From: Strongyloides papillosus
Taxonomy: Eukaryota; Nematoda; Chromadorea; Rhabditida; Strongyloididae
DNA: 64,000 bases
Direction of reading: 5' to 3'
Assembly: GCA_005656395.1 (NCBI GenBank)
Contig: SRSI01000048.1
Span: 1,178,001-1,242,000 of the forward strand
The position numbers were made by a program, and so were the translations under genes. Under the pieces are notes generated by a model, which was not told the DNA's origin, did no database searches, and saw nothing but the letters and a program-made list of their open reading frames with translations. Positions 12,304 through 22,727 of the stretch are shown piece after piece (the stretch's first letter is position 1; the number at the start of each line of letters is the position of its first letter).

Positions 12304-12656
12304 ATGAGTGCGGATATTAATCCTAATGATGAAAGTTTATTAGATGATGATGGTGTTGTCAATCCTAATAACTCCATCACTAATGAAAAAGAAGATGGGA
12401 ATAAAAGTCCCAAACTTCCTAAACTTCCTTCTAGTAAGTTAATGGTAATATATCAAAATTGTTTTATTTTACAGATCTCTCTCTCGAAGAGGATAAATGT
12501 AAGAAAAGAAAAGCTAATTCTTCTATTGAAGAATATTCCAAGAAACTAGAAACTGATAATAGGACATTGGAGTCTTTTTTCCTTCTCCAATTAATTAATC
12601 AGATGCCTTCAAAACCTATTACCGCTACAATCACGGAGCCATTACAGTTAAATTAA
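12304..12656 (+). CDS. Small orphan protein, 103 aa
   Basis: Two exons, 12304..12433 and 12475..12656, flank a 41-nt intron (GTAAGT..TTACAG), joining KLPSS/N to LSLEEDKCKKRK. The product starts MSADINPNDESLLDDDGVV. Its N-terminal half is acidic and Asn/Asp-rich, with a KLPKLPS stretch and then a KKRK nuclear-localisation-like cluster. The C-terminal half looks helical (SSIEEYSKKLETDNRTLESFFLLQLINQ). An in-frame upstream ATG at 12253 would add 17 hydrophobic residues resembling a signal peptide. I prefer 12304 because the body is acidic and carries a basic NLS-like motif, but the choice is uncertain. It sits in a repeat island, so it could be a repeat-borne or decaying gene. The intron with intact frame argues that it is real. 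Function is unknown. Confidence 0.5.
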
Positions 12657-12801
12657 CATTAATATTAAAACTTATACGATTGAAACCATCTTTTTATAAC
12701 ATAATTAAGTTGTTTTTTTATTATATTACTTTTTTATTTATTAAAACGATTTTTTAGATATAAACTTGAATATACTAACAAATAATTTGGAAATATTTAA
12801 A

Positions 12802-13740
12802 ATGCCAAGATTCTATACATTGAAGGAGAGAGGCTTTATAGCCACAGAATATTGTAAACATGGCAGTTATAAAAAAGCTAAAGAGGAATATGCAAAAGAA
12901 TTTCCGGATAGACCTGTTCCTTGCAACAGAACTATTCTTAGACTTTATAAGAAGTTGCGTTTCAACGCCTGTGCTGAAAATAAGCAGTACATTAGGAAGG
13001 CACCTGTAACGGGTAATGAAGAAATCATCAAAAAAACCCTTAAGGTCATAAAAGATACAGAAAATTCAGAAATGCGTATCTAACCTTCAAGACTTTTCGC
13101 GGATAGGTCAATCTTGTATTTTTGACGAAGACCGTTTGATAGATCTTTGAGTGAGGATAACCGTCAAACATGTAGAGAACTGGCCGGAAAATAAACAGCG
13201 GTATTAGAGCAATCTCCCGTTATTTTACATCAATGGGTTCTGAGCAAAAATCTCGAGTTTGATTGCCTCATCATCTTACTGGAAAAAACAAAAAAAAGAG
13301 GTTTATTATTGCTTTTCAAAATCTTGTCGTCATCAAACGACACGTAGCTACGAAGATTGATTACTGTATAGAATCGTCACCTGAAATGATAATTGGTTCC
13401 TCTACGTCAACATGAGACAGAGGGAGCAGTAGGTGAGAGCAAAAGACGCGCCTAGTTCTGGAGTGAAGCAAAAGCCTTACTCATAAAAACAATAATCTGT
13501 GTGTTTTGGGATTGGAAAGGCCTGATTCATTAAAAAATAATTGAGAATAACTAAACAGTCGGCAAAGACTTTAATTTGTATCAATCACATCGCGTAAATT
13601 AGGTTATTCAACAAAAAGATTGGATCGATGAGACTAAGTTATCCTACTTCACGATAACGCCCGGACTCTTACAGCAAAAATTTTCAAAATATAAGAAGAT
13701 AGATGAGCAGTTGCAACAGAACAACAAACTAAAGAATAAC
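12802..13740 (+). pseudogene. Dead mariner-type transposase
   Basis: The first ~95 codons from ATG 12802 are intact: MPRFYTLKERGFIATEYCKH.., a helix-turn-helix of the type (DUF4817-like) that starts many mariner transposases. It stops at 13081-13083. Downstream, three mariner catalytic-domain landmarks appear in order but in different frames. IVT*NDNWFLYVN begins at 13373, the site of the first catalytic Asp, where the GDE codons have become stop-Asn-Asp. VFWDWKGLIH lies at 13501-13530. LLHDNARTLTAKIF begins at 13644 and carries the second catalytic Asp. Multiple stops and frame changes, and absence of the C-terminal third, show it is non-functional. The coding remnant is visibly GC-richer than the surrounding DNA. 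It may or may not have mobilised the fold-back element 1.3 kb to its left. Confidence 0.85.
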
Positions 13741-13754
13741 TTGAAGCCATAATT

Positions 13755-13865
13755 ATTGTCAAATAATATATTTCTCTTTATAAATATATATATTTTTTTG
13801 AAATAAAGTTTATAAATACCTTACAATTTTATTTAATATTAATCTTAAAAATAAATTTTATAAAA
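13755..13865 (+). repeat. Inverted repeat family C, left copy
   Basis: The sequence just after the mariner relic (AATAATATATTTCTC.. to ..AATATTAATCTTAAAA, then TAAATTTTATAAAAC) recurs inverted at 14448-14570. The shared block AAATAAAGTTTATAA is the clearest landmark. Low complexity makes the exact ends uncertain. Confidence 0.55.
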
Positions 13866-14447
13866 CCCGTGTAAAAAAATAAATATATATTTAAATTAAT
13901 ATTTTAAGTTTATTAAAGAGGTATTCTTTAGTATATTTACTAATACTATTACATCGACTATAATATCAGATACAGGAACATTATTAATATCAAAAAATAA
14001 AAGAAATTATTTGATATAATTGTTGGTAAAGTTAGCGAAAAATTTAATAGTACATTTCAAACATTGGTTGTTGATTATAACTTTAAAAGGATCATCAATA
14101 ACATTTAAAATCGAAGACAATTCATATAAGATTTCAGTGGTAAATTATTTACTTTAAATTTATCAAAATATCACCGAATTTTTTATTATTTATCCCTTGA
14201 GAGTACGACATGCGGACATTTATGGATACATAATGATACTTTTATTAGATCATAATGTCAAATTCATAATTTTATTGATAAATATATTAGTTTTGATAAA
14301 TAAAATATATTAATTTAAATATATATCTATATTTTTTACATTGATTTTATAAAATTTATTTTAATTTTTCAATTAACATAAATTTTTATGTTAAAACAAA
14401 TATAAGTTAACGGTGCTTTCATTATACAATATATTTCAAGATTCATT

Positions 14448-14570
14448 TTTTAAACTAATATTAAATATAATTGCAAGATATTAATATTATAAACTTTATT
14501 TCAATAAAAAAAATTTTAATAATTGAAAAATATATATATATATTTAAAAAAAAATATATTATTTGGTAAT
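14448..14570 (-). repeat. Inverted repeat family C, right copy
   Basis: Inverted partner of 13755-13865. TTATAAACTTTATTTCA and AATATATTATTTGG are shared. A further matching block, TTTTATAAAATTTATTTT near 14346-14364, is separated from it by about 85 bases, as if split by an insertion. Confidence 0.55.
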
Positions 14571-14777
14571 ATTTTTTAAAATTAATTGTTTATTTATCGT
14601 TTTAAGAATGATTTTAAGATTTATAATTCGAAAAAATGTTTCATATCTGAATATTCATAATTTCTTTAAAATCAACTTCTAAAAATGATATTATAATAAA
14701 AATATAGAAAAGAATCTCATCTTTAAAATAAAAATAATATTATTTAAAAATAATAAGTAAAAAAATAAAAGTTACTG

Positions 14778-15455
14778 ATTAAATATTTCAAATGGGATTT
14801 TTAAAAAAATAAATTTCTAGGTGATTAACAATATATGTCCACAAAAATTTTAAAATTATTAAAAAAGTGTTTCACAAAGTATTTCTTAATACACCAAAAA
14901 TTTTAATATATAATTTTAAAGTAAATGAAACTTCTGTAGGTTGTTTTTGTTATAAAAACAATTCATTAGATTTTTAGATACGATTTATAAAAATATTTAG
15001 TTATTTAATTTATCAAATATTTATAGTGGAAATATTATTTGAATGTAGTTTATTTATAATAAAACTAATTTATATGACTTCGTTTTTATTAAAATTTTTA
15101 TTAAACTGATAGAACATTTATTAAATATACTTGAATAATTACCTAAAAATGCACTTTTATTACAATAAATGACTTAAGAATACATTCCTTTTTGTTAATA
15201 ATTTCAAGAGAATAACATTTTAAAATGAAATTCTTCCATATGGAGTCACTTTATTAACTAAAAATACTCTAATGAATTGTCTTATGTATAAAAAACAACC
15301 TATAGAAGCTTCATTTACTTGAAATTCTCTATTGAAATTTTGTCTATATTAAGAAATACTTGCTGAAACACATTTTTAATAATTTTAAAATTTTCATGGA
15401 CATTTATTGTTAATCACCTAAAAGTTTTTGAAAAAACCCATTTAAAATATTTAAT
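14778..15455. repeat. Second fold-back repeat with ~190-bp arms
   Basis: The left arm (~14778-14972) and right arm (~15269-15455) are imperfect inverted copies. AAATATTTCAAATGGG pairs with CCCATTTAAAATATTT, AGGTGATTAACAATATATG pairs with CATTTATTGTTAATCACCT, and AATTCATTAGA pairs with CTAATGAATT. The ~300-bp spacer includes most of the dispersed-repeat block at 15172-15326. No transposase is visible. This could be a MITE or a stem-loop made by two inverted insertions. Confidence 0.65.
15172..15326 (-). repeat. Dispersed repeat copy B
   Basis: Reverse-complement copy of the 11501-11656 block, from ACTTAAGAATACATTCC to GAAGCTTCATTTACTTG. Both ends are well conserved, with scattered substitutions. 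Confidence 0.7.
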
Positions 15456-17008
15456 AAGGAACTTTTTTTAGATATTTCCATTAAAACGATGACTTTTTAT
15501 TGACATTGAAAGATAATAATATTTGTAAAATTATATTTTATTTCAATAACCTTTTAAAATTCATTAGAACTACTAAAAGAAATAAAATAAAAGTACATTC
15601 ATACCATATTAAAGCAATTTATCATTATGTAGAAACTGTCTACAAACTTTATGTAAGAAATAGTTTGTGAAAATCTTATGATGTCTATTGATTTATCGTG
15701 AAAATGGGAATCAAAAATCTTGAAAATATTTATAAACAAATTTTTAAACTTTTGTTATTTAAATTTATATTTGAAATTGTTATTTTATTTTTGACATTTG
15801 TTTATAATTTCAAACATTTATTTGAAACATCAACTAAACGAAATTCTCACATTTTGAAGTTTAGTTTAATTCAACCTAAATATTTTATGATAGTTTACAA
15901 TTAATATAGATGATAATCATTAAACATAAAACAGATTTAACTATTAATTTATATTAATTATCATACTTTTGACATATTCGTTAAACAATTAATTTTACCA
16001 AACATTTTTTTCCCATTAATTATCATTATTTATACCATCTCAAACATATTTAAACAAAAAAATTATTGATAACAATCATTTGTTTTATGCCATTACTTTT
16101 CATATAAATTATACTAGGCAAATAAATAAGATGTAGAAAGAAAATAGCTCCATCGAAAACAGGTTCATCAAAGCAATTGGGACCTTTGTTGTTATTTACT
16201 AAAATCAGGTTGCATTTGAAAATGATATAACAAAACTATTCGTCAAATGATAAAATTCTTCTATCATTTGATGATATATTTTTTTATTTAGCATTTATTG
16301 TTGTTTACAATATTTTTATCTATCTAAAATATCTCCAAACTATATGTTACTCTCACAACACTTTTAAAATAAAAACTTTCGATTGATAAAATTCATAAAT
16401 TGTTAACTTTTAATAATATATTTCCTTATCCCATCACATATTATCTTGGACTGTTGTTTTACATGCGTGGCGTATTACATTATAATGTAAATAAATAATA
16501 TTTGCTAGTAAATTTAATTTTATTAATAAAATGTTTTATGTAATATTTGTATTAGAATAAATCACATTCTTCGCACATGACGAGTTTTTTTTTATTTAAA
16601 TTGTATTGTGTATATCACTTACAAATGGTATTATCGTAAAAAGACTATCAAACGTTAACTTAATATTCTTATCAAATATAGAACAAACATTTCCTGATAA
16701 GACGTAACGTTATCACTTTTTAAATTATTTTTTAATAGTAAAACTTTTATCATAACTACCTTATTTTTACATTACACAATTGTACTATAAAATTATTAAT
16801 AACTTATCTTTGTTTTTTTTTATTTTCATATAATTATTATTTCTTTGTTTTTGTTTTTTTGCACCTCGTCATTTTTTTCATAAATAATAATTATTTATCA
16901 TAATACATTAACTCATAAAACCCAATAATTTTATATTTCTAGAAACTTATAATTTTTATTTATTTGTATATATATAAGTAAAATATTTATTATAATCGCA
17001 ACTATATA
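15456..17008. other. Gene-free stretch upstream of the ZIP transporter
   Basis: Extremely AT-rich. A 10-bp perfect hairpin with a 9-base loop lies at 16243-16271 (TCAAATGATA..TATCATTTGA). One 68-codon frame at 15698-15904 is Phe/Leu/Ile/Lys-rich and looks like chance. The last few hundred bases should hold the promoter of the ZIP gene. Nothing else is recognisable. Confidence 0.45.
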
Positions 17009-18297
17009 ATGTTACGAGAATTGGATCCTATACCACAAGCTCTGGTTGCTTCATTTTTTACATGGGGAGTCACAGCTCTTGGTGCAGCATTAGTATTTAT
17101 TTTACCTAAGAATTCAAAAAAATTTCTAGGTAAGTTTATTTGTTTAATCTTATGATAATAAAATATATTAAAAAATGTACAGATGTTTCTCTGGGTTTTG
17201 CAGCTGGTGTCATGACGGCTGCCTCTTTTTGGTCTTTATTAGCTCCGTCAATAGAAATATCAGAACAAAAATTTGGAAAATATGCCTGTATACCCGTTTC
17301 ATTAGGATTTGCATTTGGAGCATTTTTTGTTCACATTGCTGATCGCCTTCTACCATCATGTTTAACCACTGATGGTAGTGTTGTTAAAATACTCACAGAT
17401 AAAATGGGTGGTCATGATTCTACTTTACCCTTAAATGGTGATATCGATGGTAAAGGAATCGAAGAAAATAGTAATAGTTCTTTTATTGAGTCAAAGTAAG
17501 TATAAAAAAGTTTCAAAATTGTATGTAACACCTGCGCTTACCAATACCTATGACAAAATTGCTATTATATAACATTCAAAAACCTGTTAAATATAAATTA
17601 GTACTTTTTTACTACTTAGTATAGGGCATTTTTTGTTTTTTTAACTAAGTTTAAAGATAATCTTTATCCCTTATGCATTGAATACCCTAATTTATTTTGC
17701 ATGTATGTGCTCACTATCATTAATAGGTGTGATAATTCTGATTTGCGTCATCGTAAACAATCTTGCAGGAAACAGGACCCATTGGAAGGTGTGGATAAAG
17801 AAGCCGTACGCCTAGCAGAACAAAATTATGCTCTTTCATGGAGGAGGATATTATTATTAATAATGGCTGTTACAGTACATAATATACCTGAAGGTATGGC
17901 TGTTGGAGTTGCTTTTGGTTCAATTGGAAAGACACACGCAGCAACATTTGAATCTGCCTTCAATCTAGCTCTAGGTATAGGATTACAAAATTTTCCTGAA
18001 GGTTTAGCAGTTTCATTACCCTTAGTAGGATTTGGTTACTCGAAATATAAAGCATTTTTATATGGACAAATGAGTGGAATGGTTGAACCATTTGCTGCAC
18101 TTTTTGGAGCTGCAGCTGTTATATTTATGGAACCTGTCCTTCCATATGCCTTATCTTTTGCTGCTGGAGCAATGATATTTGTTGTTGTTGATGACATCAT
18201 ACCGGAGGCACAACAAAATGGAAATGGTCGATTAGCTAGTATTGGAACTATTGTTGGTTTCATTGTAATGATGGCTATGGATGTTGGATTACAATGA
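17009..18297 (+). CDS. ZIP11-type zinc transporter (SLC39A11)
   Basis: Three exons: 17009..17129, 17183..17495 and 17727..18297. The introns are 53 nt and an unusually long 231 nt, and the product is 334 aa (human ZIP11, 342). Exon 1 gives the first membrane helix (LVASFFTWGVTALGAALVFI). Exon 2 continues DVSLGFAAGVMTAASFWSLL, a helix typical of the GufA/ZIP11 branch, and then a variable soluble loop. Exon 3 carries two metal-site helices: TVHNIPEGMAVGVAFG and LQNFPEGLAVSLPL. The first has His-Asn-x-Pro-Glu-Gly and the second Gln-Asn-Phe-Pro-Glu-Gly. The protein ends with further helices (MIFVVVDDIIPEA). Known role: zinc import into the cytosol, with ZIP11 often Golgi or nuclear. The exon 2 donor AAAGTAAGT and acceptor AATAG keep frame through KCDNSDLRHRK. 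The long second intron could hide an extra exon. Confidence 0.88.
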
Positions 18298-18594
18298 ATG
18301 TAATGTATATATTTATATCTTCAACTTAGAATTTTTTTTGTTTTATCATATATTAATTATCAGCTTTATCTATTGATTAATTTTATGGGTATTGCTATCT
18401 CCTATCAAAAACAGTTATTTTTTAATATTATTACATTTATAATAATTATTTTACTTAATTTTTATGAAATTTCTTTTGCCTTATACAGAGGATAGAAAAC
18501 TTTTCTATTCAATAAGTTTATTCAAAATAACAATGGCCATATAAACTACAATATTTACAATAATTTTTTTAACTATAATAGCATAATAATACAA

Positions 18595-19587
18595 TTAATA
18601 ATATACTTTACAAATTCCATCTATCTTTCTCCTACATATTGGACATGATTTATTGTTTTGTGAAAATAATTTACAACATTTATCGCAAAAACAAACATGG
18701 CCACAGGGATAACATAGCCATGATCTTGATTCCACCATACAAACTACACATGATGTACTATCTACAGTCCCTTTACTACTCTTTGGAGTTTCTATTTTCC
18801 GCTGTGGTGTTATTTGGTTGTCATTCTGAGAATTATTGATATTTGAGGGAAGATTTGAATCATTCAATGGAATAGTCAAATCAGAATACTGCCTATCGAA
18901 ATGTATTCCTTTGTTTGCAAGGAAACTCTTCAACCTAAGTTGATTTGTTTCAGGACTATTATTGGGATTGTTATAAACTGCAGCATTTCTCTTTGATGGA
19001 TCATCAAAATACCCTGGTAGTAGTCTTGTAATCACATCTTGGATATTTTCTTGGTTTTGTCCATTACTTGATCTAGAATCAGTTGATGGTTTTATGAAAA
19101 AAAGATTAGGAAAGGAAAGTGAACATTTGAAGAAGATCCACAAACTATCAACAGGAGCAACATATCCAATTAGAAGAGTCTCTCCTCTGCTCAAGTTTTG
19201 CATCACAAATTCACCCTGATCATTGTAGTAAAAAACACATTCCTGTAATCCCATTTCAAATTTCCTTCCATCTACAGCAAACATCTCCGTGAATAGCATA
19301 CGTTCCGAGATAAGTAAATAATCAGACGGCAAGTCATCAAAATTAACATTTGATGGGTCCTGTGCAGTTAATCCAACAAAAAAATTATTGTCATTATCTA
19401 GTACCTCCAGACGAATGTGGAATTTTTCTTCTTTACGTAATGCCAATGCAGAAAAAATGTATTCTTTATCGTGTGCCAATTTACAAAAGTCTTTTACTTT
19501 AACGGAGGTATTTGTTGCTCCAATATCTTTACAATAAAATCCATTTGTAGTAGTTTGTACGGAAGTCCCAGAACTAGATTGTGTCAT
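18595..19587 (-). CDS. Neuralized-like E3 ubiquitin ligase (NHR plus RING)
   Basis: A single exon of 330 aa. Residues ~45-165 look like one Neuralized homology repeat (YIFSALALRKEEKFHIRLEVLDNDNNFFVGLTAQDP.., then DYLLISERMLF, and LWIFFKCSLSFPNLFFI). Residues ~170-275 are a disordered Asn/Ser-rich linker. A C-terminal RING (~280-325) reads CVVC..CGHVCFCDKCCKLF..CPICRRKI, with all eight ligands of the C3HC4 pattern. It differs from Drosophila Neuralized in having one NHR rather than two. Known role: NHR-RING proteins ubiquitinate membrane cargoes such as Notch ligands. The target here is unknown. The start MTQSSSGTS is the first ATG after an upstream stop-rich region. It is divergent from BBS9, 580 bp away. 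Confidence 0.82.
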   Translation of the reverse strand: MTQSSSGTSVQTTTNGFYCKDIGATNTSVKVKDFCKLAHDKEYIFSALALRKEEKFHIRLEVLDNDNNFFVGLTAQDPSNVNFDDLPSDYLLISERMLFTEMFAVDGRKFEMGLQECVFYYNDQGEFVMQNLSRGETLLIGYVAPVDSLWIFFKCSLSFPNLFFIKPSTDSRSSNGQNQENIQDVITRLLPGYFDDPSKRNAAVYNNPNNSPETNQLRLKSFLANKGIHFDRQYSDLTIPLNDSNLPSNINNSQNDNQITPQRKIETPKSSKGTVDSTSCVVCMVESRSWLCYPCGHVCFCDKCCKLFSQNNKSCPICRRKIDGICKVYY

Positions 19588-20167
19588 AATTGATAAATAT
19601 ACTTCTTGTTGAAGATTAATAATTAGTTAGATGGTTGAAAATATACACCTTATCAACAGACAGAAAACGTTAAAATATCACAATAATAATGATAAAATAA
19701 GTTATATACCCTTTAAAATAAGGAAAAAAAGTATGACAAATAAATGTTTAAAATTAAGGAATTTATGATAAAAACTCTTCTTATATATAAAAGAAAAAGT
19801 ATGACAATCTTGTTTAAGAGAATTGTTAAATAAAAAGAACTAATAAATGTTATCCTTTAGAACATAACAAATAAATAATAAAAAAAACGCTATTTAAGGT
19901 CAGTAGGGTTAAATTATTAATGTTACAAAACTTATATTGATTCCACATTTTTGTAACCCCGTACTTACCCGCCATTTTCATTAATACATCTGGACCAAAA
20001 TTTATTTTAACAATAATTGTATATTGATTTAAAATTAGGATAAAATTTTATTAATGTCATTTATCACCATGGCAACAAAATTATCCAATTTAATAAACTT
20101 CCTTCTGCTTAATTTTGAAAGCTATATTGTTAATTTTTATTAATATTTATTACTCCTGTTTAATTAA
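19588..20167. other. Divergent promoter region, Neuralized-like and BBS9
   Basis: AT-rich, no open frame. It contains the X-box-like site at 20063-20076, given separately. Confidence 0.6.
20063..20076 (+). promoter_or_regulatory. Candidate X-box (RFX/DAF-19 site) of BBS9
   Basis: ATCACCATGGCAAC matches the nematode X-box consensus GTHNYYATRRNAAC at 13 of 14 positions; only base 1 differs. It ends 91 bp before the BBS9 ATG, the usual X-box distance in C. elegans ciliary genes. The role is inferred from the family. Confidence 0.72.
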
Positions 20168-22553
20168 ATGTCACTTTTTCGTTATCATGAATTCGTATCT
20201 CACACATCGCCTGAGGCAACATCCATCGATGTGGGCTTCTTGTTAGGTAAAAGAGATGTTATTGCTATTGGTTCATTGAGTGGTACATTATCAATTCTTG
20301 ATCCTGGAATTGATATTGAAAATAGGGATACAAAATCATTGATTCTTGAAGAGGTTCTTGAATATCCAATACTACAATTATGTGTTGGGAAATTTTTGTC
20401 ATCCCTTACGCAGGATCTCCTTGCTTGCCTCCATCCGAAATTTCTAATTTTCTATAGAATTTTTGAAGGTTAGTATTATTTCCCTCTTTTATATAATAAT
20501 ATATTAAGTTTCTGAAAATATTTTTAGTCTTGAGAAGATAATGGAGCATAAATTGCCGTCACCAGGATATAATATGTGTGTTGGAAAATTTGGAAAGAGT
20601 ATTGATGACCAAGTATGTGTTCAAAGTTTAAATTGTTCATTATCAGTATTTGAGACAGAACACTTTGTTTTTACAAGACAATTTCAAAGTGGTTTACATC
20701 CAGGACCATTATGTTATTCAGAGGAAGAGGATAGTCTTTTTGTTACAAATGGCCATACATTAACAGCAATTAAATTTCAAACATTAACATCAGCATCAAG
20801 TGTTGTTATGGATGATAAAAAGAAATTAGCCTATGATTGGAGTATAAATCTTGGTGATGTAGCCATCGAAATGGTTGTTGCTGAGACATCTCCTGTTCAA
20901 CCTTCTGTTTTAGTTTTGTGTAAAAAAATGTTATATTGTTTTACTGTATCAGGAAATTTACGTTATATATTAAGATTCGATTATGTAGCACTAAGTTTGA
21001 AGATGTATGAATTTCTTTCTGATGCGTATATCAGATTTTGTATTGGTACATCTACGAGGAATCTTCTTTTTTATATGGATACTAAACTTATGTGGTCGAC
21101 ACAATTAGATTTTACTCCGATTTCTATTAGAGTTGCTACTTTTACGGAAAGGTATAGGAGTATGGTAACTGTTTTATCAGATGAGGGAAAGTGTTCAGTA
21201 ATATATCTTGGAACAGAACCACATCTATTCAAGTTTTCTGTCTCCGAAAATAGATTTATTAATTTTGAGGAACGGAAAAAAGAATTAAAGGAGTATGAGG
21301 CAAAAATTAAATTATTAACAGAGAAAGATGAAAATGATGTTATTATAAAATCGGATGATGAGATGACAGCTTCAAAAGAAGTATTCAAGGTTCAATTTGA
21401 AGATAATTTAGAGGGTAATGAAAAAGACAACAAAAAGACATGCTATCTTCATGTAAGTAGTAATAATGTAAATGTTCAAATACTTGTAAAATCACAAATT
21501 GGAACTATTAAAAGTCAAACACTAGCATCACAAATCACTGATAAACATGAAATCAATTTTGATAATGATAAATCATCCATAACAGATGTAAAAGTGAATT
21601 TTTTTGGTATCTTTGAAAATGGAAAATGTATGGTTGATATTGCATATATCCCATTAAATGTTATATGTAGATTAGTAACACCACAAAGAAATGCAAACTA
21701 TAAATTAAGTTTTGATTCTAAATACTCGGCATTACCTTTATCCAAAATATTTGATGAATTTGATTTTGATAACCAGTATCAAGTAGCATTTCAAATGTTA
21801 AATTCTGAAGTATGTGTTTCTATATTTATTGCTAAATCCTCAAATAGGTATCGTGTCCAAAGTAACTCAACAGAATGTCTTTATTTATTTATAAGTGAAC
21901 TAAATAGGAGACTTTTTTTGCATTATGATGATCCACATTTACGTTGTGCTATTCCACTTGAAATGTTTACAGACGACATATGTCGTTTGGTATCTAAGGA
22001 AACAGAGATAAATAAAGTTAGAAAAAAACTTGAAAAACACACACTTCAATTTAGACATTCACAAATGTTATTTTTAACAAAATTAAAAAATGACCGTGAA
22101 GAGGTTGAGAGTCACATTCATTTGTATTTAGATTATTGTTATAAGCAGTTACAATCGGAGTTAGATGTACTTATAAAGCTTGACAATGAAAGAAAAGAAC
22201 TTGCAAATGGTTTAGTACCATTACTTAACTTATTCTCACTTCTTATGAAGATGAATGGCGTTGATTTAATATTTGATGGTTCTATACTTGAATCCTCAAA
22301 TCAAGATTTTAGCTTATTATTTGGTACTTTATTATCAACACAAAAAGGTTTACCAGTTCAGGAGGTATATGACTCTCAAATGATAAGGAAATTAATGGAT
22401 TCTTTGTATAATTCAGAAGGTTTCCTTACAGAGATTGCTGAAGAGGAAGAAGATGAAATTGAGGAGGAGAAGGAAGATAATCTTAAAATTGAGGAACAAT
22501 TTGAATTCTCTAACCTACAATCAGGTTCAATGAAAGTAGCACAAATAGAATAA
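20168..22553 (+). CDS. bbs-9: BBS9 / PTHB1, BBSome subunit
   Basis: Exon 1 is 20168..20472 and exon 2 is 20528..22553, giving 776 aa. The only splice that keeps frame uses GT at 20473, inside an apparent TAG stop. TA joins T to make Tyr (IFEGY-LEKIMEHKLPSPGYNM). The obvious GTTAGT at 20469 would shift the frame. The N-terminus MSLFRYHEF, then IGSLSGTLSILDP, LQLCVGKFLSS, YNMCVGKFGKS and LHPGPLCYSEEEDSLF follow PTHB1 motif by motif through the beta-propeller (residues 1-~370). The appendage, coiled-coil and C-terminal regions follow, ending in an acidic tail. The BBSome carries membrane proteins through cilia, which in nematodes exist only on sensory neurons. The X-box upstream supports this. 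Human BBS9 is ~887 aa, so the tail is shorter. Confidence 0.9.
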
Positions 22554-22727
22554 CAAACCTGATACGTACATACAATTTCTTTAAAATCAAATATAATAGA
22601 AACACACTAGTAATTTTATATATTTTTTAGAGTGGCATATAGATTATGAGCAAATAAAAAAATTTATTTTTCATACTTTTTTAAATTATGAATTCTGAAA
22701 ATAAAATTATATTTTATGTTATTTAAT

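Noticed and set aside
15698..15904. 68-codon plus-strand frame rich in Phe, Leu and Ile
   Set aside because: No splice partners, domain or codon bias; hydrophobic composition is what AT-rich DNA encodes by default.
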